Part shown: one piece after another, positions 1-9,581 of the stretch
Numbering within the stretch: the first letter of the stretch is position 1
Layout of the letters: every line of letters begins with the position of its first letter
Source of the DNA: Candidatus Poribacteria bacterium
Lineage (GTDB): Bacteria > Poribacteria > WGA-4E > WGA-3G
NCBI GenBank assembly: GCA_028824685.1
Contig: JAPPCZ010000105.1
Coordinates: 1-64,000, forward strand
Reading direction: 5' to 3'
Length of the DNA stretch: 64,000 nucleotides
Program-made: the position numbers and the translations under genes
The notes under the pieces: generated by a model
The model's database searches: none
Told to the model about the DNA's origin: nothing
The model's input: the letters and a program-made list of their open reading frames with translations, nothing else

Positions 1-110
1 AACGTCCTCTTTAGTCCCGTAGGGACGATATGTTTATATGACAATACCTAATATCTGTGAAAATAACAAAAACGAATAGTTAACTGGCACAAGTCGTTAT
101 ACTTACAAAT

Positions 111-257
111 ATGCAAATCATTGCCCGAGAGGTCAGGAACTATATCACACCAGAAGGACGTAACCCGTTCCGTCAGTGGTTGACGCAACTCCGAGATAAA
201 AGAACACGCGCAAACATTCAGAGACGAATTGCACGTCTACAAGAGGGAAACTGCTGA
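111..257 (+). pseudogene. Truncated RelE/HigB-like addiction-module killer protein, 48 aa (MQIIAREVRNYITPEGRNPFRQWLTQLRDKRTRANIQRRIARLQEGNC*)
   Basis: Own translation. N-terminal half matches the family pattern (YIT.dGr.PF.eWL..L.d.ra.a.I..Ri.R...GN); a stop falls right after 'GN' where the family normally continues ~50 aa. Confidence 0.6.
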
Positions 258-290
258 AAATTATTGGAAACGAATTAAGCAGCAGGGACA

Positions 291-620
291 ATGAACACGG
301 AAACAATAGTTAACCAGACTACCAATTTTAGAGACGACCTTTTAAAAGACCTCACAGATACAGAGTTCGCGATGTATTATTTGGAGGCAGCCTTAGCAGA
401 CTATAAGGAAGATGGTAACACAGAATCGATATGGATGGCACTTCGTGATGTTGTCCAAGCACAAGCAGCAGTTTCTGAACTTTCCAAAAGAACGGGCATT
501 GATGCTGAAACGCTCTCGGATACTCTCTCTAACGAGGATGCCCCGCGCTTAGATATGCTCAGCACTATATTGAACGCTCTTGAGTGCCAGTTGGCGGATC
601 TAAAAGTTTTGAGTGGCTGA
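291..620 (+). CDS. Addiction-module antidote (HigA-like) protein
   Basis: Pattern 'LKDLTDTEFAMYYLEAALADY....IWMALRDVVQAQAAVSELSKRTGIDAETLSDTLS....PRLDMLSTILNAL' resembles the HTH antidote family; lies directly after the truncated toxin. Confidence 0.6.
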   Translation: MNTETIVNQTTNFRDDLLKDLTDTEFAMYYLEAALADYKEDGNTESIWMALRDVVQAQAAVSELSKRTGIDAETLSDTLSNEDAPRLDMLSTILNALECQLADLKVLSG

Positions 621-1302
621 CCGGAAACCGGAATCCACACCGATCAACTATCAATTCAAGCGTCCTGGCAATCCACTCGTCAGCATGTGGTGATACAATT
701 ACGCTGCTATTTTTATCAATTAGCGTTTCAACATTGATTTCAAGAGGTTTGCCGAATTCATAAGGATCATCATGTAGAATTGATTCAACATCAATGATCG
801 CACGCACTTCGTGTTCATACTCAAAAGGTTTTCTTTTATAAAAATAAAGGTAATGCAGGAGACTTTCCGGTGCCATATTTTCAGGCATATCAATTTGATT
901 TTGTTTTTCTGCGGACTCTACTTCGTAATCTACTTTACCGATGAATATATTTGGTTCATCAGGTAAACTATCCATCAAGTTCCTCATAGTTGTTTTGATT
1001 GCTATACCGCTATCGCGTAGGTGGTATTTGTCCCACATTGCCATTGATTCTTCTGTCCCTTTATGCCAACAGTTACACATGATGTATTGACGAAGATTTG
1101 CATCAATACGGATGTTCGGGGATCCGTAATACCGCATTATTGCTTCGGGGATGTATCCTTCAAACTTGTCATCGTACTTATCGGCTCTTGTAAAAAATAA
1201 GGACCCTGTTGCTAAGATATTGGCAAACTTCTCAAAACTCATATATCGCCACAATGTATCAGTATCTTTCGGTTGTGTGATACCTTTTAGTGCTTTAGAC
1301 AT
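565..1302 (-). CDS. DUF2971-family protein
   Basis: 'LWRYMSFEKFANILATGSLFFTRADKYDDKFEG' and 'CNCWHKGTEESMAMWDKY' are typical DUF2971 motifs; converges on and overlaps the antidote ORF. Confidence 0.6.
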   Translation of the reverse strand: MSKALKGITQPKDTDTLWRYMSFEKFANILATGSLFFTRADKYDDKFEGYIPEAIMRYYGSPNIRIDANLRQYIMCNCWHKGTEESMAMWDKYHLRDSGIAIKTTMRNLMDSLPDEPNIFIGKVDYEVESAEKQNQIDMPENMAPESLLHYLYFYKRKPFEYEHEVRAIIDVESILHDDPYEFGKPLEINVETLIDKNSSVIVSPHADEWIARTLELIVDRCGFRFPVSHSKLLDPPTGTQERSI

Positions 1303-1329
1303 AAAACTCTTCTTTCAGAAGTGGATAAC

Positions 1330-1689
1330 TTATCCTTCATTTCCCTGAAAGTTTTTGAAAGCATCACGAGTTTTCATGGCTATAGATTCAATAGTTCCTA
1401 CATCAAATGTCATCATATCAATATCTTCAAATTCAGTCTTAACATGTTTTGACATTAGGGCATATATGAATTTATGAGATCTGAACCAGTTATCTATATC
1501 CATATCAGGAATTTCAGTTTCTACCACTCTCATTCTAACCGTGTATCTATCAAGAGTCGCGGGAAGATCAGTCATTAGTGTGGAGTGATAGTGTATAGAT
1601 TCGATGTCTACTAATTGCCAATTTATACCAAAACCTTTTGATTCTTCTTTTAAAATTTCTGTAAATTTCTGCTCAAAATTAACTTTCAT
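1330..1689 (-). CDS. Hypothetical protein, 119 aa
   Basis: ORF with purine-rich RBS (ggagagaacaATG), same strand as the downstream DUF2971 gene. Confidence 0.5.
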   Translation of the reverse strand: MKVNFEQKFTEILKEESKGFGINWQLVDIESIHYHSTLMTDLPATLDRYTVRMRVVETEIPDMDIDNWFRSHKFIYALMSKHVKTEFEDIDMMTFDVGTIESIAMKTRDAFKNFQGNEG

Positions 1690-1902
1690 TGTTCTCTCCG
1701 TTTTCGGTATTTCAGACAGTGAACCTCAGTGATTATCTGTTTCTGTTCTCCACAACAGATTCTCTCTTGCTTTTTTTATTACCAGTCGCTTCTCTATAAA
1801 AATAACATGCATCGGAAAGAAAATCAAGTGAAAAAGGGGAAGCTCAGGGTTATTCAGTTTTCGGTTTTTCTATGATCTTTTTCACATTTCAATATAACCA
1901 TC

Positions 1903-1933
1903 TGTAGGTCGGGTAGAGTTTGCGAAACCCGAC
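1903..1933. repeat. Dispersed hairpin repeat, family E (GTAGGTCGGGTAGAGTTTGCGAAACCCGAC)
   Basis: Also at 2802-2832 in reverse complement, with related variants near 4585, 4860 and 10640-10728. Confidence 0.7.
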
Positions 1934-1969
1934 AACTCCTATAGGAAATCTTCCAAGTCTGATTTCTTC

Positions 1970-1996
1970 TGTAGGAGCGACCTCCAGGTCGCGACC
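1970..1996. repeat. Dispersed hairpin repeat, variant B (GTAGGAGCGACCTCCAGGTCGCGACC)
   Basis: Stem GCGACCT/AGGTCGC; a reverse-complement copy at 30997-31025. Confidence 0.7.
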
Positions 1997-2110
1997 GCAC
2001 CACTCCCCTGCGAAAACGAACATATCCCACCCATAAAAACGCAATTACCAAAAACTGATAACTGACCGCTGATAGCCAACTGAAAACTGACAACTGAAAA
2101 CTATTCCCCC

Positions 2111-2489
2111 GCAAACCTATTGGATATCTATTGGATATCTATTGTTCCGCGTTCCCCAAAAACTCTAACCATCACCTATAAGAAGTTATAATATCAGTAA
2201 GTAAAACAAACCGTAATTCTGGTGTATAACTTAATCAAATAATGTTGAAATTACTTAACAAAAAATCGCAGAAAAACCGACAATTTGGAAGTACGCTGCA
2301 AACACGTTATGCTGCCGAAAATTATACAAATTTAGCCGTAATAAATGATAAAACCGTGAAAGTAGGGTAAGCGCAAAAAACAAAAATTAATACCATGACA
2401 AAAAATCCTTTCTTAAACCAATAATAGACTGGGTTCAGAGCGAATTTAAAAAATATACCGTGGTATAAAAAATCATACCGTATGGTATC
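2111..2489 (+). repeat. Duplicated ~380-bp element, copy 1 (small ORF 2242..2370 and two palindromes)
   Basis: Aligns by eye with 23910-24247: GCAAACYTATTG...GGATATCTATTGTTCCG...CAAAAAC(C)TCTRACCATCACC..ATAA...TATAATATCA, the NYTNLA-encoding core, and ATACCGTGGTAT/ATACCGTAYGGTAT. Confidence 0.75.
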
Positions 2490-2747
2490 ATTTTAACGCG
2501 AGTTCGGTAGAAAAAATATGAAGAAAACGCGTAGGTTCGGTTGACTAACGAAACCCAACATTTACCACCTATCAAATAGGAAAAATTGGCTTCACACACT
2601 TAATTCATAGGCATCAATTTAGTGTGTAAATTAGAGGATTTGTCCTGTCTTAGCGTAGCACAAACTTTTAGTTTGTGCATCCAAGTGCCGCAAACTAAAA
2701 GTTTGCGCTACAAGAGATTTCCATAATCCTGATAATCCGATAATCCC

Positions 2748-2781
2748 GGGGAATGCCTACAGGCATTCATACCGTTGATTT
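2748..2781. repeat. Hairpin repeat GGGGAATGCCTACAGGCATTCATACCGTTGATTT
   Basis: Same unit as the cluster at 24390-24556. Confidence 0.75.
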
Positions 2782-2992
2782 AAATCCTAGTTCAGAAAAT
2801 TGTCGGGTTTCGCAAGCTCTACCCGACCTACAGAGATATACAAAGTAACTATCCAAGACTAAGTTACGTATATCTTTACACATTTAGCAGACAGGATTGT
2901 AAATTTTTCCGCCAAAATTCTTTTAATTGACACCGTCGGGTTTAGGTGCTACAATTTTAAACGCCTATGCGTTAGCAGGAGGGATTTCAATT

Positions 2993-4576
2993 ATGGACAA
3001 AGTGCTGGTTAGCGATCTGCTATCACAGCAGGGATTAGACGTTCTCATCAAAAGCGGCGATTTCAAAGTTGATGTTGCGTTGGAGTTGCCCCATGAGGAA
3101 TTGCTGGAACGGATTGCCGATTATGATGCCCTACTGATTAGAAGTGAGACCAGAGTAACAGCAGATGTTATTGATGCAGCAAAGCGACTAAAGGTTATCG
3201 GGCGTGCAGGGGTTGGCGTAGATAACATTGATGTAGAGGCGGCAACGCAAAACGGCATATTAGTCGTCAATACACCTACCGGAAATACGATTGCAGCAGC
3301 GGAACATACGATTGCGTTGTTATTGGCGATGGCACGAAACATTGTCCCTGCTGGCATCTCCCTCAAAAACGGAACTTGGCAGCGAAACGACTTTATCGGC
3401 GTTGAACTATACGGCAAGGTTTTCGGCACCGTGGGACTCGGTAGAATTGGACGTGAAGTCACGAAGCGGGCACTCGCTTTTGGTATGGAACTCATCGCTT
3501 TTGACCCATATATCTCTGCTAACGCTGCTGATAAAATGGGAGTCCGCCTTGTTGACCGTGAAACCTTATTCCAAGAATCCGATTATATCTCAGTTCATAC
3601 CCACCTCAACGCGGAGACATACCACAGCATCGGGGAAACCGAATTCCAACTGATGAAACCTACTGGACGTCTGATTAACTGCGCACGCGGTGGTATTATT
3701 GACGAAAAGGCACTCTATCACGCACTGAAAGACGGACAGATTGCCGGTGCTGCGCTTGATGTTTTTGAAGATGAACCCGCAACGGATAGTCCACTGCTTG
3801 AATTAGATAATTTCCTCGCGCTACCGCATCTCGGCGCATCAACGACCGAAGCACAAGAACATGTTGCTATTGAAGTCGCACAACAAGTAATCAACGCACT
3901 CCGAGGCAAACCCGTTGCTAATGCGGTAAATCAACCCAAAATTGATCCAAGAATGTTTGACATTTTGGGTCCTTACCTTCAACTTGCTGAAAAGATTGGA
4001 AGTTTCCACTCGCAAATTGTTGAAGGACAAATTTCGGCAATCAAAATACACTATAGCGGCACCCTTTTTCAGAAAGAAGATGTAACACCCATCACTGTCG
4101 CTTTGCAGAAAGGTTTATTATCACCCGTGCTTACAGAGGTCAATTACGTAAACGCACCTTTCTTAATCAAGCAACGCGGCATTTCGGTGACTGAAACCAA
4201 GAGCGACTCGCAGGCAGATTTTGCGAACTTGATGACTGTAACTGTCACTACAGATAGAGGTGATGCAGTTCTTGCAGGAACAACATTCGGACGCAAAGAT
4301 ATACGCATCGTTCGCATTAACAAACTTCACCTGAACGCCACGCCAGAGGGATACATTCTTCTCATTTACAACAGCGATCAACCGGGGATGATAGGGTTAA
4401 TCGGCACAATTTTGGGGGAGCATAATATCAACATCGCGGATATGACGGTCGGACGTTCACGCATTGGAGAAGTTGCACTAACACTTATTAATGTGGATAG
4501 TTTGGTGCCACGGAACGTTATAAAAACCATTGCAGCGCAGAAAAAAATTGATTTCGTCAAGCAGGTTATTCTATAG
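2993..4576 (+). CDS. serA: D-3-phosphoglycerate dehydrogenase (long form with ACT domain)
   Basis: VLVSDLLSQQGLDVL.., GRAGVGVDNIDVEAAT.., GTVGLGRIGREV, C-terminal ACT domain; start chosen at ATGGACAAA with RBS aggaggg, shorter than the ORF-track start at 2927. Confidence 0.95.
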   Translation: MDKVLVSDLLSQQGLDVLIKSGDFKVDVALELPHEELLERIADYDALLIRSETRVTADVIDAAKRLKVIGRAGVGVDNIDVEAATQNGILVVNTPTGNTIAAAEHTIALLLAMARNIVPAGISLKNGTWQRNDFIGVELYGKVFGTVGLGRIGREVTKRALAFGMELIAFDPYISANAADKMGVRLVDRETLFQESDYISVHTHLNAETYHSIGETEFQLMKPTGRLINCARGGIIDEKALYHALKDGQIAGAALDVFEDEPATDSPLLELDNFLALPHLGASTTEAQEHVAIEVAQQVINALRGKPVANAVNQPKIDPRMFDILGPYLQLAEKIGSFHSQIVEGQISAIKIHYSGTLFQKEDVTPITVALQKGLLSPVLTEVNYVNAPFLIKQRGISVTETKSDSQADFANLMTVTVTTDRGDAVLAGTTFGRKDIRIVRINKLHLNATPEGYILLIYNSDQPGMIGLIGTILGEHNINIADMTVGRSRIGEVALTLINVDSLVPRNVIKTIAAQKKIDFVKQVIL

Positions 4577-4643
4577 TATATGTCGGATTTCGTAACCTCT
4601 ATCCATAGGCATCAATTTAGGGATAACCCTTTGTGGCAGTGTC

Positions 4644-4779
4644 TTCAGTCCCGTAGGGACGATATGTTTATAGAATTATGTTCAACTAACCTCTTTAGTC
4701 CCGTAGGGACGGAATGTTTATGGACTCAAGTGGGTGGTGAAGACGTTTCTCTATAAACATATCGTCCCTATGTGACTGA
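4644..4779. repeat. REP-like cluster: AGTCCCGTAGGGACGATATGTTTATAG, two direct copies and one inverted
   Basis: Copies at 4644-4673, 4694-4722 and 4751-4779(-); another at 10-38 and four at 30611-30787. Confidence 0.8.
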
Positions 4780-4923
4780 ATATGGGACAGTCTCAATGAT
4801 AATGGGTATTGAACCACGTTCAAAAAATGCAATCGTTTTCTTAAATTGACAGTTATGGGTTTCGTAAACTCTACCCCACCTACGAACTATGGAAAGAATT
4901 GCACACCGTAAGGGAGTTTTAGT

Positions 4924-6333
4924 TTGGATGTAAAACAGATATGTTTGTTTATCAACGATGAGATACCGAAGGAAAAGTTATTTTCCTCAGAAAAACGTGA
5001 TGTCCATCCTGATTGTAACACGTCATGGCGTATCTCACCAGAACCGTTTTGGATTTCACAAGAGGACTTGAATTGGTTTGAGGAACTCGGTCCTCACCTA
5101 TTAAGTTTTTATCGCGCCTGTAACCTCCTCTATTCCCAAAGTGCAAGAGGCATTCAACCTGCTTGGGTAGCAGAATATTTAGATATTGGCAAGCCGGAGA
5201 ATGTTATCCAGCAGGGACGCATGAACCGCTTCAAAAGCCAACTGCCCGGCGTCATACGTCCCGATATTTTGCCGACTACCGACAACAGCAAGGCGATAAC
5301 CGAACTGGATTCTATCCCCGGTTTCATCGGTGCAACGGGTTGTCTTGCGAGGCTATACACGAAACTCGGTTATCCTATCATCGGTGGGAAAGACGGCATG
5401 GTGAACGGATACGCGGAGATGATCCGCGCTTTGGCAAAGAAAGACGATCCTACGCTTGCAATTGTCGTTTCTGACGAATCTGAAGATTACCGTCCGGAGA
5501 TGGTATGGCTCGCGAATGCATTGTGTGATGCTGGACTCAGAACGGCTGCCGTCAAACCGCACGAGGTAACTTTCACTGAAGACGGGCTTTTTGTTCAAAC
5601 TGAAGATAGTAAGATAGATATTGATGTCGTTTACCGTTTCTATGAGTTGTTTGATCTTCCCAACATCCCAAAAGCAGAACTCATCTTTTATAGCGCAAAG
5701 AAACGCACCGTTGTTTTGACACCACCACCGAAAGCCTATCTGGAAGAGAAATTGTGTTTAGCGCTCTTCCATCACCCATCACTCCAACCGTTTTGGCAAC
5801 GTCAACTTGGCAAGAAAACCTACCCGTTCTTACAAGAAGCGATCCCACAGACTTGGATACTTGATCCACGACCTTTACCACCGCATGCTGTGATTCCAAA
5901 CTTGGAAATAGATAATATGCCTGTCACAGACTGGCAACAACTCAGTAAGGTGACACAAAAACAGCGGGAATTGGTTATCAAGCCTTCAGGTTTTTCGGAA
6001 TTTGCATGGGGTAGTCGTGGCGTAAAAATCGGGCATGATCTGCCAACGGAAGAATGGGAAGCTGCGATTGATAATGGTCTTGCGTCTTTTGAGAAAACAC
6101 CACACGTGCTACAGCAGTTCCACACCGCCGAACGCGTACGGATGCAATACTACGATTTTGAAACAAAGGATATGCAAGAGATGCCATCCCGTCCACTTCT
6201 CCGTCCATACTACTTTGTTGTAGGGGATACCGTAAAACTCGGTGGAATTCAGGCGGCTGTCTGTCCCGCAGATAAGAAGATATTACACGGCATGGTGGAT
6301 TCTATTATTGTGCCTTGTGCAAAGAGGGAATGA
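4924..6333 (+). CDS. Conserved hypothetical protein, possibly ATP-grasp-like C-terminal region
   Basis: Long ORF; 'ELVIKPSGFSEFAWGSRGVKIG' and 'RPLLRPYYFVVGDTVKLGG' are suggestive of ATP-grasp but not diagnostic. Confidence 0.5.
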   Translation: MDVKQICLFINDEIPKEKLFSSEKRDVHPDCNTSWRISPEPFWISQEDLNWFEELGPHLLSFYRACNLLYSQSARGIQPAWVAEYLDIGKPENVIQQGRMNRFKSQLPGVIRPDILPTTDNSKAITELDSIPGFIGATGCLARLYTKLGYPIIGGKDGMVNGYAEMIRALAKKDDPTLAIVVSDESEDYRPEMVWLANALCDAGLRTAAVKPHEVTFTEDGLFVQTEDSKIDIDVVYRFYELFDLPNIPKAELIFYSAKKRTVVLTPPPKAYLEEKLCLALFHHPSLQPFWQRQLGKKTYPFLQEAIPQTWILDPRPLPPHAVIPNLEIDNMPVTDWQQLSKVTQKQRELVIKPSGFSEFAWGSRGVKIGHDLPTEEWEAAIDNGLASFEKTPHVLQQFHTAERVRMQYYDFETKDMQEMPSRPLLRPYYFVVGDTVKLGGIQAAVCPADKKILHGMVDSIIVPCAKRE

Positions 6334-6357
6334 CTAATTGCCAATTTTTACTGCTTT

Positions 6358-6386
6358 GGTAGGCCCGTTTCCAAAACGCGCCTACC
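6358..6386. terminator. Candidate hairpin between convergent genes
   Basis: GGTAGGCcCGTTTccaAAACGcGCCTACC inverted repeat between the convergent ORFs 4924..6333(+) and 6417..7439(-). Confidence 0.45.
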
Positions 6387-6416
6387 AGGAGGATCAAGAT
6401 AATTTGATATAACACA

Positions 6417-7439
6417 TTAATTCTGAATTTTCATATTTCCCCAGAATGTGAGAAATTTATCCAATGCTGCTACGCTCAGACCACCAAGATTAAATTCCTC
6501 TACAGTAGGTAAAATTTTGGGACCAAGTCCTTCAACCACGCCGCCTACAGCGTAGATTTTGTTGTTGACAGTTCCTGCTCCCAAGAAAACACGCGCAGTT
6601 GGCATATCTATACTTTTCTCCCATGTGTCTGTTAACGGATCGTAAAATTCAACTGTAGCCAAACCGGGGCCTTGTACGACAGAGGTTCCACCAATTGCGT
6701 AGATTTTTGAATTGACTTTACCAACTGTAAGGGCAGTTCTTGAAGTTGGCATATTTGCTTTTTGTGTCCATCTGTCAGTACTTGGGTCATATTCTTCAAC
6801 AGTTTTAACTGTGGGTCCTTGCACGTTTTGGACACCACCAATAAGGTATATTTTATTTCTAAACACGATTGCAGCCATCCCGGATCGTGTGTTTGGCATA
6901 TTCGCTTTTTGCGTCCATTTGTTAGTTGTCGGGTCATATTCTTCAACAACCGATAATACAGGTCCAACATTTTGTGCTACCCCACCAAATGTGTAGATTT
7001 TACCTGCTACGACGGCAGCAGAAAAGAATGATCGCGGCGTAGGCATATCTGCTTTTTTTCTCCAAGTATCAGTTTTCGGGTCATATTCTTCAACTGTACC
7101 GAGAGCGGGATTTTGACCATCCCATCCGCCGATTGCGTATATTTTCCCGTCAACTTCGCAGCTTACAACGCCTGCCCGGGCAGAGGGTAAACTGGCTTTC
7201 TCAACCCACTTATTCGTATCCGGAACGTAGGCTTCAACACTATCAATCGGTGACGCGAGCATACCACCGATAACATAAATTTCACTGTCAACAGCAGAAA
7301 CTGAGAAAAACAGCCTCGGATTCACCATATTTGCCTTTTGTGCCCATTCTTGTGCGTAGACATTATGTGTTAAAGTAAGTATACTTAATATGCTTAGTAG
7401 CCAAATCCACTGAACAATTGAAATTGTGTTTTTTATCAT
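6417..7439 (-). CDS. Secreted Kelch-repeat (beta-propeller) protein
   Basis: Hydrophobic signal-like N-terminus and repeated 'KIYAIGG....VEEYDP.TD.W..KA.MPT.R' units. Confidence 0.9.
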   Translation of the reverse strand: MIKNTISIVQWIWLLSILSILTLTHNVYAQEWAQKANMVNPRLFFSVSAVDSEIYVIGGMLASPIDSVEAYVPDTNKWVEKASLPSARAGVVSCEVDGKIYAIGGWDGQNPALGTVEEYDPKTDTWRKKADMPTPRSFFSAAVVAGKIYTFGGVAQNVGPVLSVVEEYDPTTNKWTQKANMPNTRSGMAAIVFRNKIYLIGGVQNVQGPTVKTVEEYDPSTDRWTQKANMPTSRTALTVGKVNSKIYAIGGTSVVQGPGLATVEFYDPLTDTWEKSIDMPTARVFLGAGTVNNKIYAVGGVVEGLGPKILPTVEEFNLGGLSVAALDKFLTFWGNMKIQN

Positions 7440-7475
7440 CTAATTCTCCTATTTAAATTCGTTATATTGTATCCA

Positions 7476-8075
7476 TCACCGACGATAGATGCTAACTTCC
7501 ATTCCATCGCGCCTTCGTTCCCTTTGATTATCTCCCTCGTTACCGCCACGTCTGCGCCGCCAACTTTCAAACCAATGCGTTTCGGACTCGTAGTTGGAAC
7601 GGACATGCTCCAAATAATCTGCCATCTGATCCGCTCTACCGACGTTGTCTGCTACGATTGTTGCGGGGTCGGTTAACCGTGATTCAATCGCTTGGAAGCA
7701 GGAGAAATAACCATCTTTATTGTTGTCAAGGAATAGGAAATCGACAGGGTCTTGGATAGTCTTTAGGACTTCTGCGGCATCGCCAATATGTGAATCTACA
7801 AGGTCTGGCACACCCGCTTGTGCAAAATGCTCACGTGCTCGTTGTGCGCTATCAGGATTTATTTCTACTGTTATCAAACGTCCTGTGCCTAAAGTTTTCA
7901 AAACGCGTAGAATCCACAATCCAGAGTAACCGATTGCAGTGCCACACTCTACAATAAGCGATGGTTTTGCTTTTTCAACACAACTTGCCAGAAGTTTCGC
8001 CTTTTCAGGTCCCAGCATTGGTACTCGTTCTGCGCGACATTGTTGCCCAACTTCTTCTAAAACTTTATCAAACAT
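7476..8075 (-). CDS. Class I SAM-dependent O-methyltransferase
   Basis: 'LIVECGTAIGYSGLWILRVL' SAM motif, 'DFLFLDNNKDGYFSCF', 'ATIVADNVGRA'. Confidence 0.8.
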   Translation of the reverse strand: MFDKVLEEVGQQCRAERVPMLGPEKAKLLASCVEKAKPSLIVECGTAIGYSGLWILRVLKTLGTGRLITVEINPDSAQRAREHFAQAGVPDLVDSHIGDAAEVLKTIQDPVDFLFLDNNKDGYFSCFQAIESRLTDPATIVADNVGRADQMADYLEHVRSNYESETHWFESWRRRRGGNEGDNQRERRRDGMEVSIYRR

Positions 8076-9256
8076 TAATTCCCCCTCTTGTATTTGTCAT
8101 TATTCAGATTACCGATTTGATAATCAAATAGTGTATTGCTTAATTTATGATGATCAGCCATAGCATAGTGTTCCAAAAGTGTTTTGGGACCACCATTCAA
8201 GGCGAAGATACCGTAGTCTTTCCCATTAGGTGAACGGGTTATCGTGTGGATATGATTTGTCCCTCTGCCTTCGTCATTGAATTCAATCCAGACTGCGGGG
8301 TTGAAGACACGATAATAAATTGAATCGTTTTCAGTCGTACCGCCGATCCAAACGAAACAGGTGTCGTCAAATCCAGCATCAATATCTTTCATCCAGACAT
8401 CCGCAAACTCGGTCTCAAGATTGTAAACGTAAGTCTTAATCAATTTCCGAAGATTATCTTTTTGCGTATCGTTCATCTCTGATGCCTTTAAACCGACACC
8501 CACGAAGTGAGAATAATCGTAATTCAGGAAAGGATCGGTTGTTCTGCCCGGTCCAACTTTTAGACCACGTCGCCCCGTTTGTATTGCCTTGCCTTTCTGG
8601 TTCGCGTCAAGATTATTGAGTAAGGCTAAAGCATTACTTCTTTCGCCTTCAAGGATGACAGTGCCGTTGATGGTAGTCGGAGAAGTTCCGAGATGTGTAG
8701 GGACGATAGTGACTTCGTCACCATGAACCAAGAAGTTGAGAGACAAATGATGACCATCCAACTGGAATCCCCAAGAACCGTCTGTCTCCGGGTTTCCAAA
8801 TAATGCGATAAAATACGGACGTGAACTCCAAAAACTGTGTTTAACTTTACCAATATCTGTTGCAGCTTTTGTGGTAATCAACGAAACTTTTGCGTAGCCT
8901 TCATCACTTAGGAAAGCATTTAAAACTTCATTGAAACGAGCCAATTGATCAACAGACAACCTGCTGAATTCAATACCTCCTCGGTCTTCGTCTCTTGATG
9001 GTGGTAAATTCGACCATGAATACGATTCTTTATGTCCAAGTGGATAAGAGGCATCGGCAAGCAACTCCTCACTCAGTGAGTCGCGAAAACTTTTCATCGC
9101 TGTTGCCAATGCTACGATTGAAGGTTTTTTAGAAATTTCTGCGATTTCTGCTGCTTTCTCTGCGTCAACTTCAGCAGAATTAACAATGTTGAGCGTGAGT
9201 GCTGCAATACATGCTGTTGAAAGTATAATGAGTATAAGTGAAATTTTGCGTAACAT
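8075..9256 (-). CDS. DUF3500-family secreted protein
   Basis: Signal peptide; 'W.NLPPSRDEDRGGIEFSRLSVDQLARFNEVLNAFLSDEGYAKV' pattern; 1-nt overlap with the downstream methyltransferase gene. Confidence 0.7.
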   Translation of the reverse strand: MLRKISLILIILSTACIAALTLNIVNSAEVDAEKAAEIAEISKKPSIVALATAMKSFRDSLSEELLADASYPLGHKESYSWSNLPPSRDEDRGGIEFSRLSVDQLARFNEVLNAFLSDEGYAKVSLITTKAATDIGKVKHSFWSSRPYFIALFGNPETDGSWGFQLDGHHLSLNFLVHGDEVTIVPTHLGTSPTTINGTVILEGERSNALALLNNLDANQKGKAIQTGRRGLKVGPGRTTDPFLNYDYSHFVGVGLKASEMNDTQKDNLRKLIKTYVYNLETEFADVWMKDIDAGFDDTCFVWIGGTTENDSIYYRVFNPAVWIEFNDEGRGTNHIHTITRSPNGKDYGIFALNGGPKTLLEHYAMADHHKLSNTLFDYQIGNLNNDKYKRGN

Positions 9257-9581
9257 GAAAATCCTTCCAAATATGGTCTATTGCTTTTAGTGTAAAAGAT
9301 AGATTTTGTTTCAAGCAAGTTTAAAGTATTATGAGACTTTTTTCTCATTTAGTCAATTCAAATTGGAAAAAGTTCGCGGGTTTTTTGGAAGCATTCGGCA
9401 AGATTATGAGCAACTTTATAGATTTTTGCACATCTTCTCCATAAAGCGAGAATTTTAAAACCTGTAGAAAATAAATCTAAAATGTGATATAATTCGTTTC
9501 ACATATACGAGTTTTGTATCGTGACAATCGGCTTAATTATGAATTCTCCAATCAAATAGAAAAGTAGGAAAATAGATTAAT

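Noticed and set aside
2047-2104. Degenerate AACTGAAAACTGAC repeats as a functional array
   Set aside because: Short, low-complexity and irregular; no structure or neighbouring gene supports a function.
1854-2114. 86-aa minus-strand ORF
   Set aside because: Made of hairpin repeats and low-complexity AACTGA-type sequence; no RBS or family signal.
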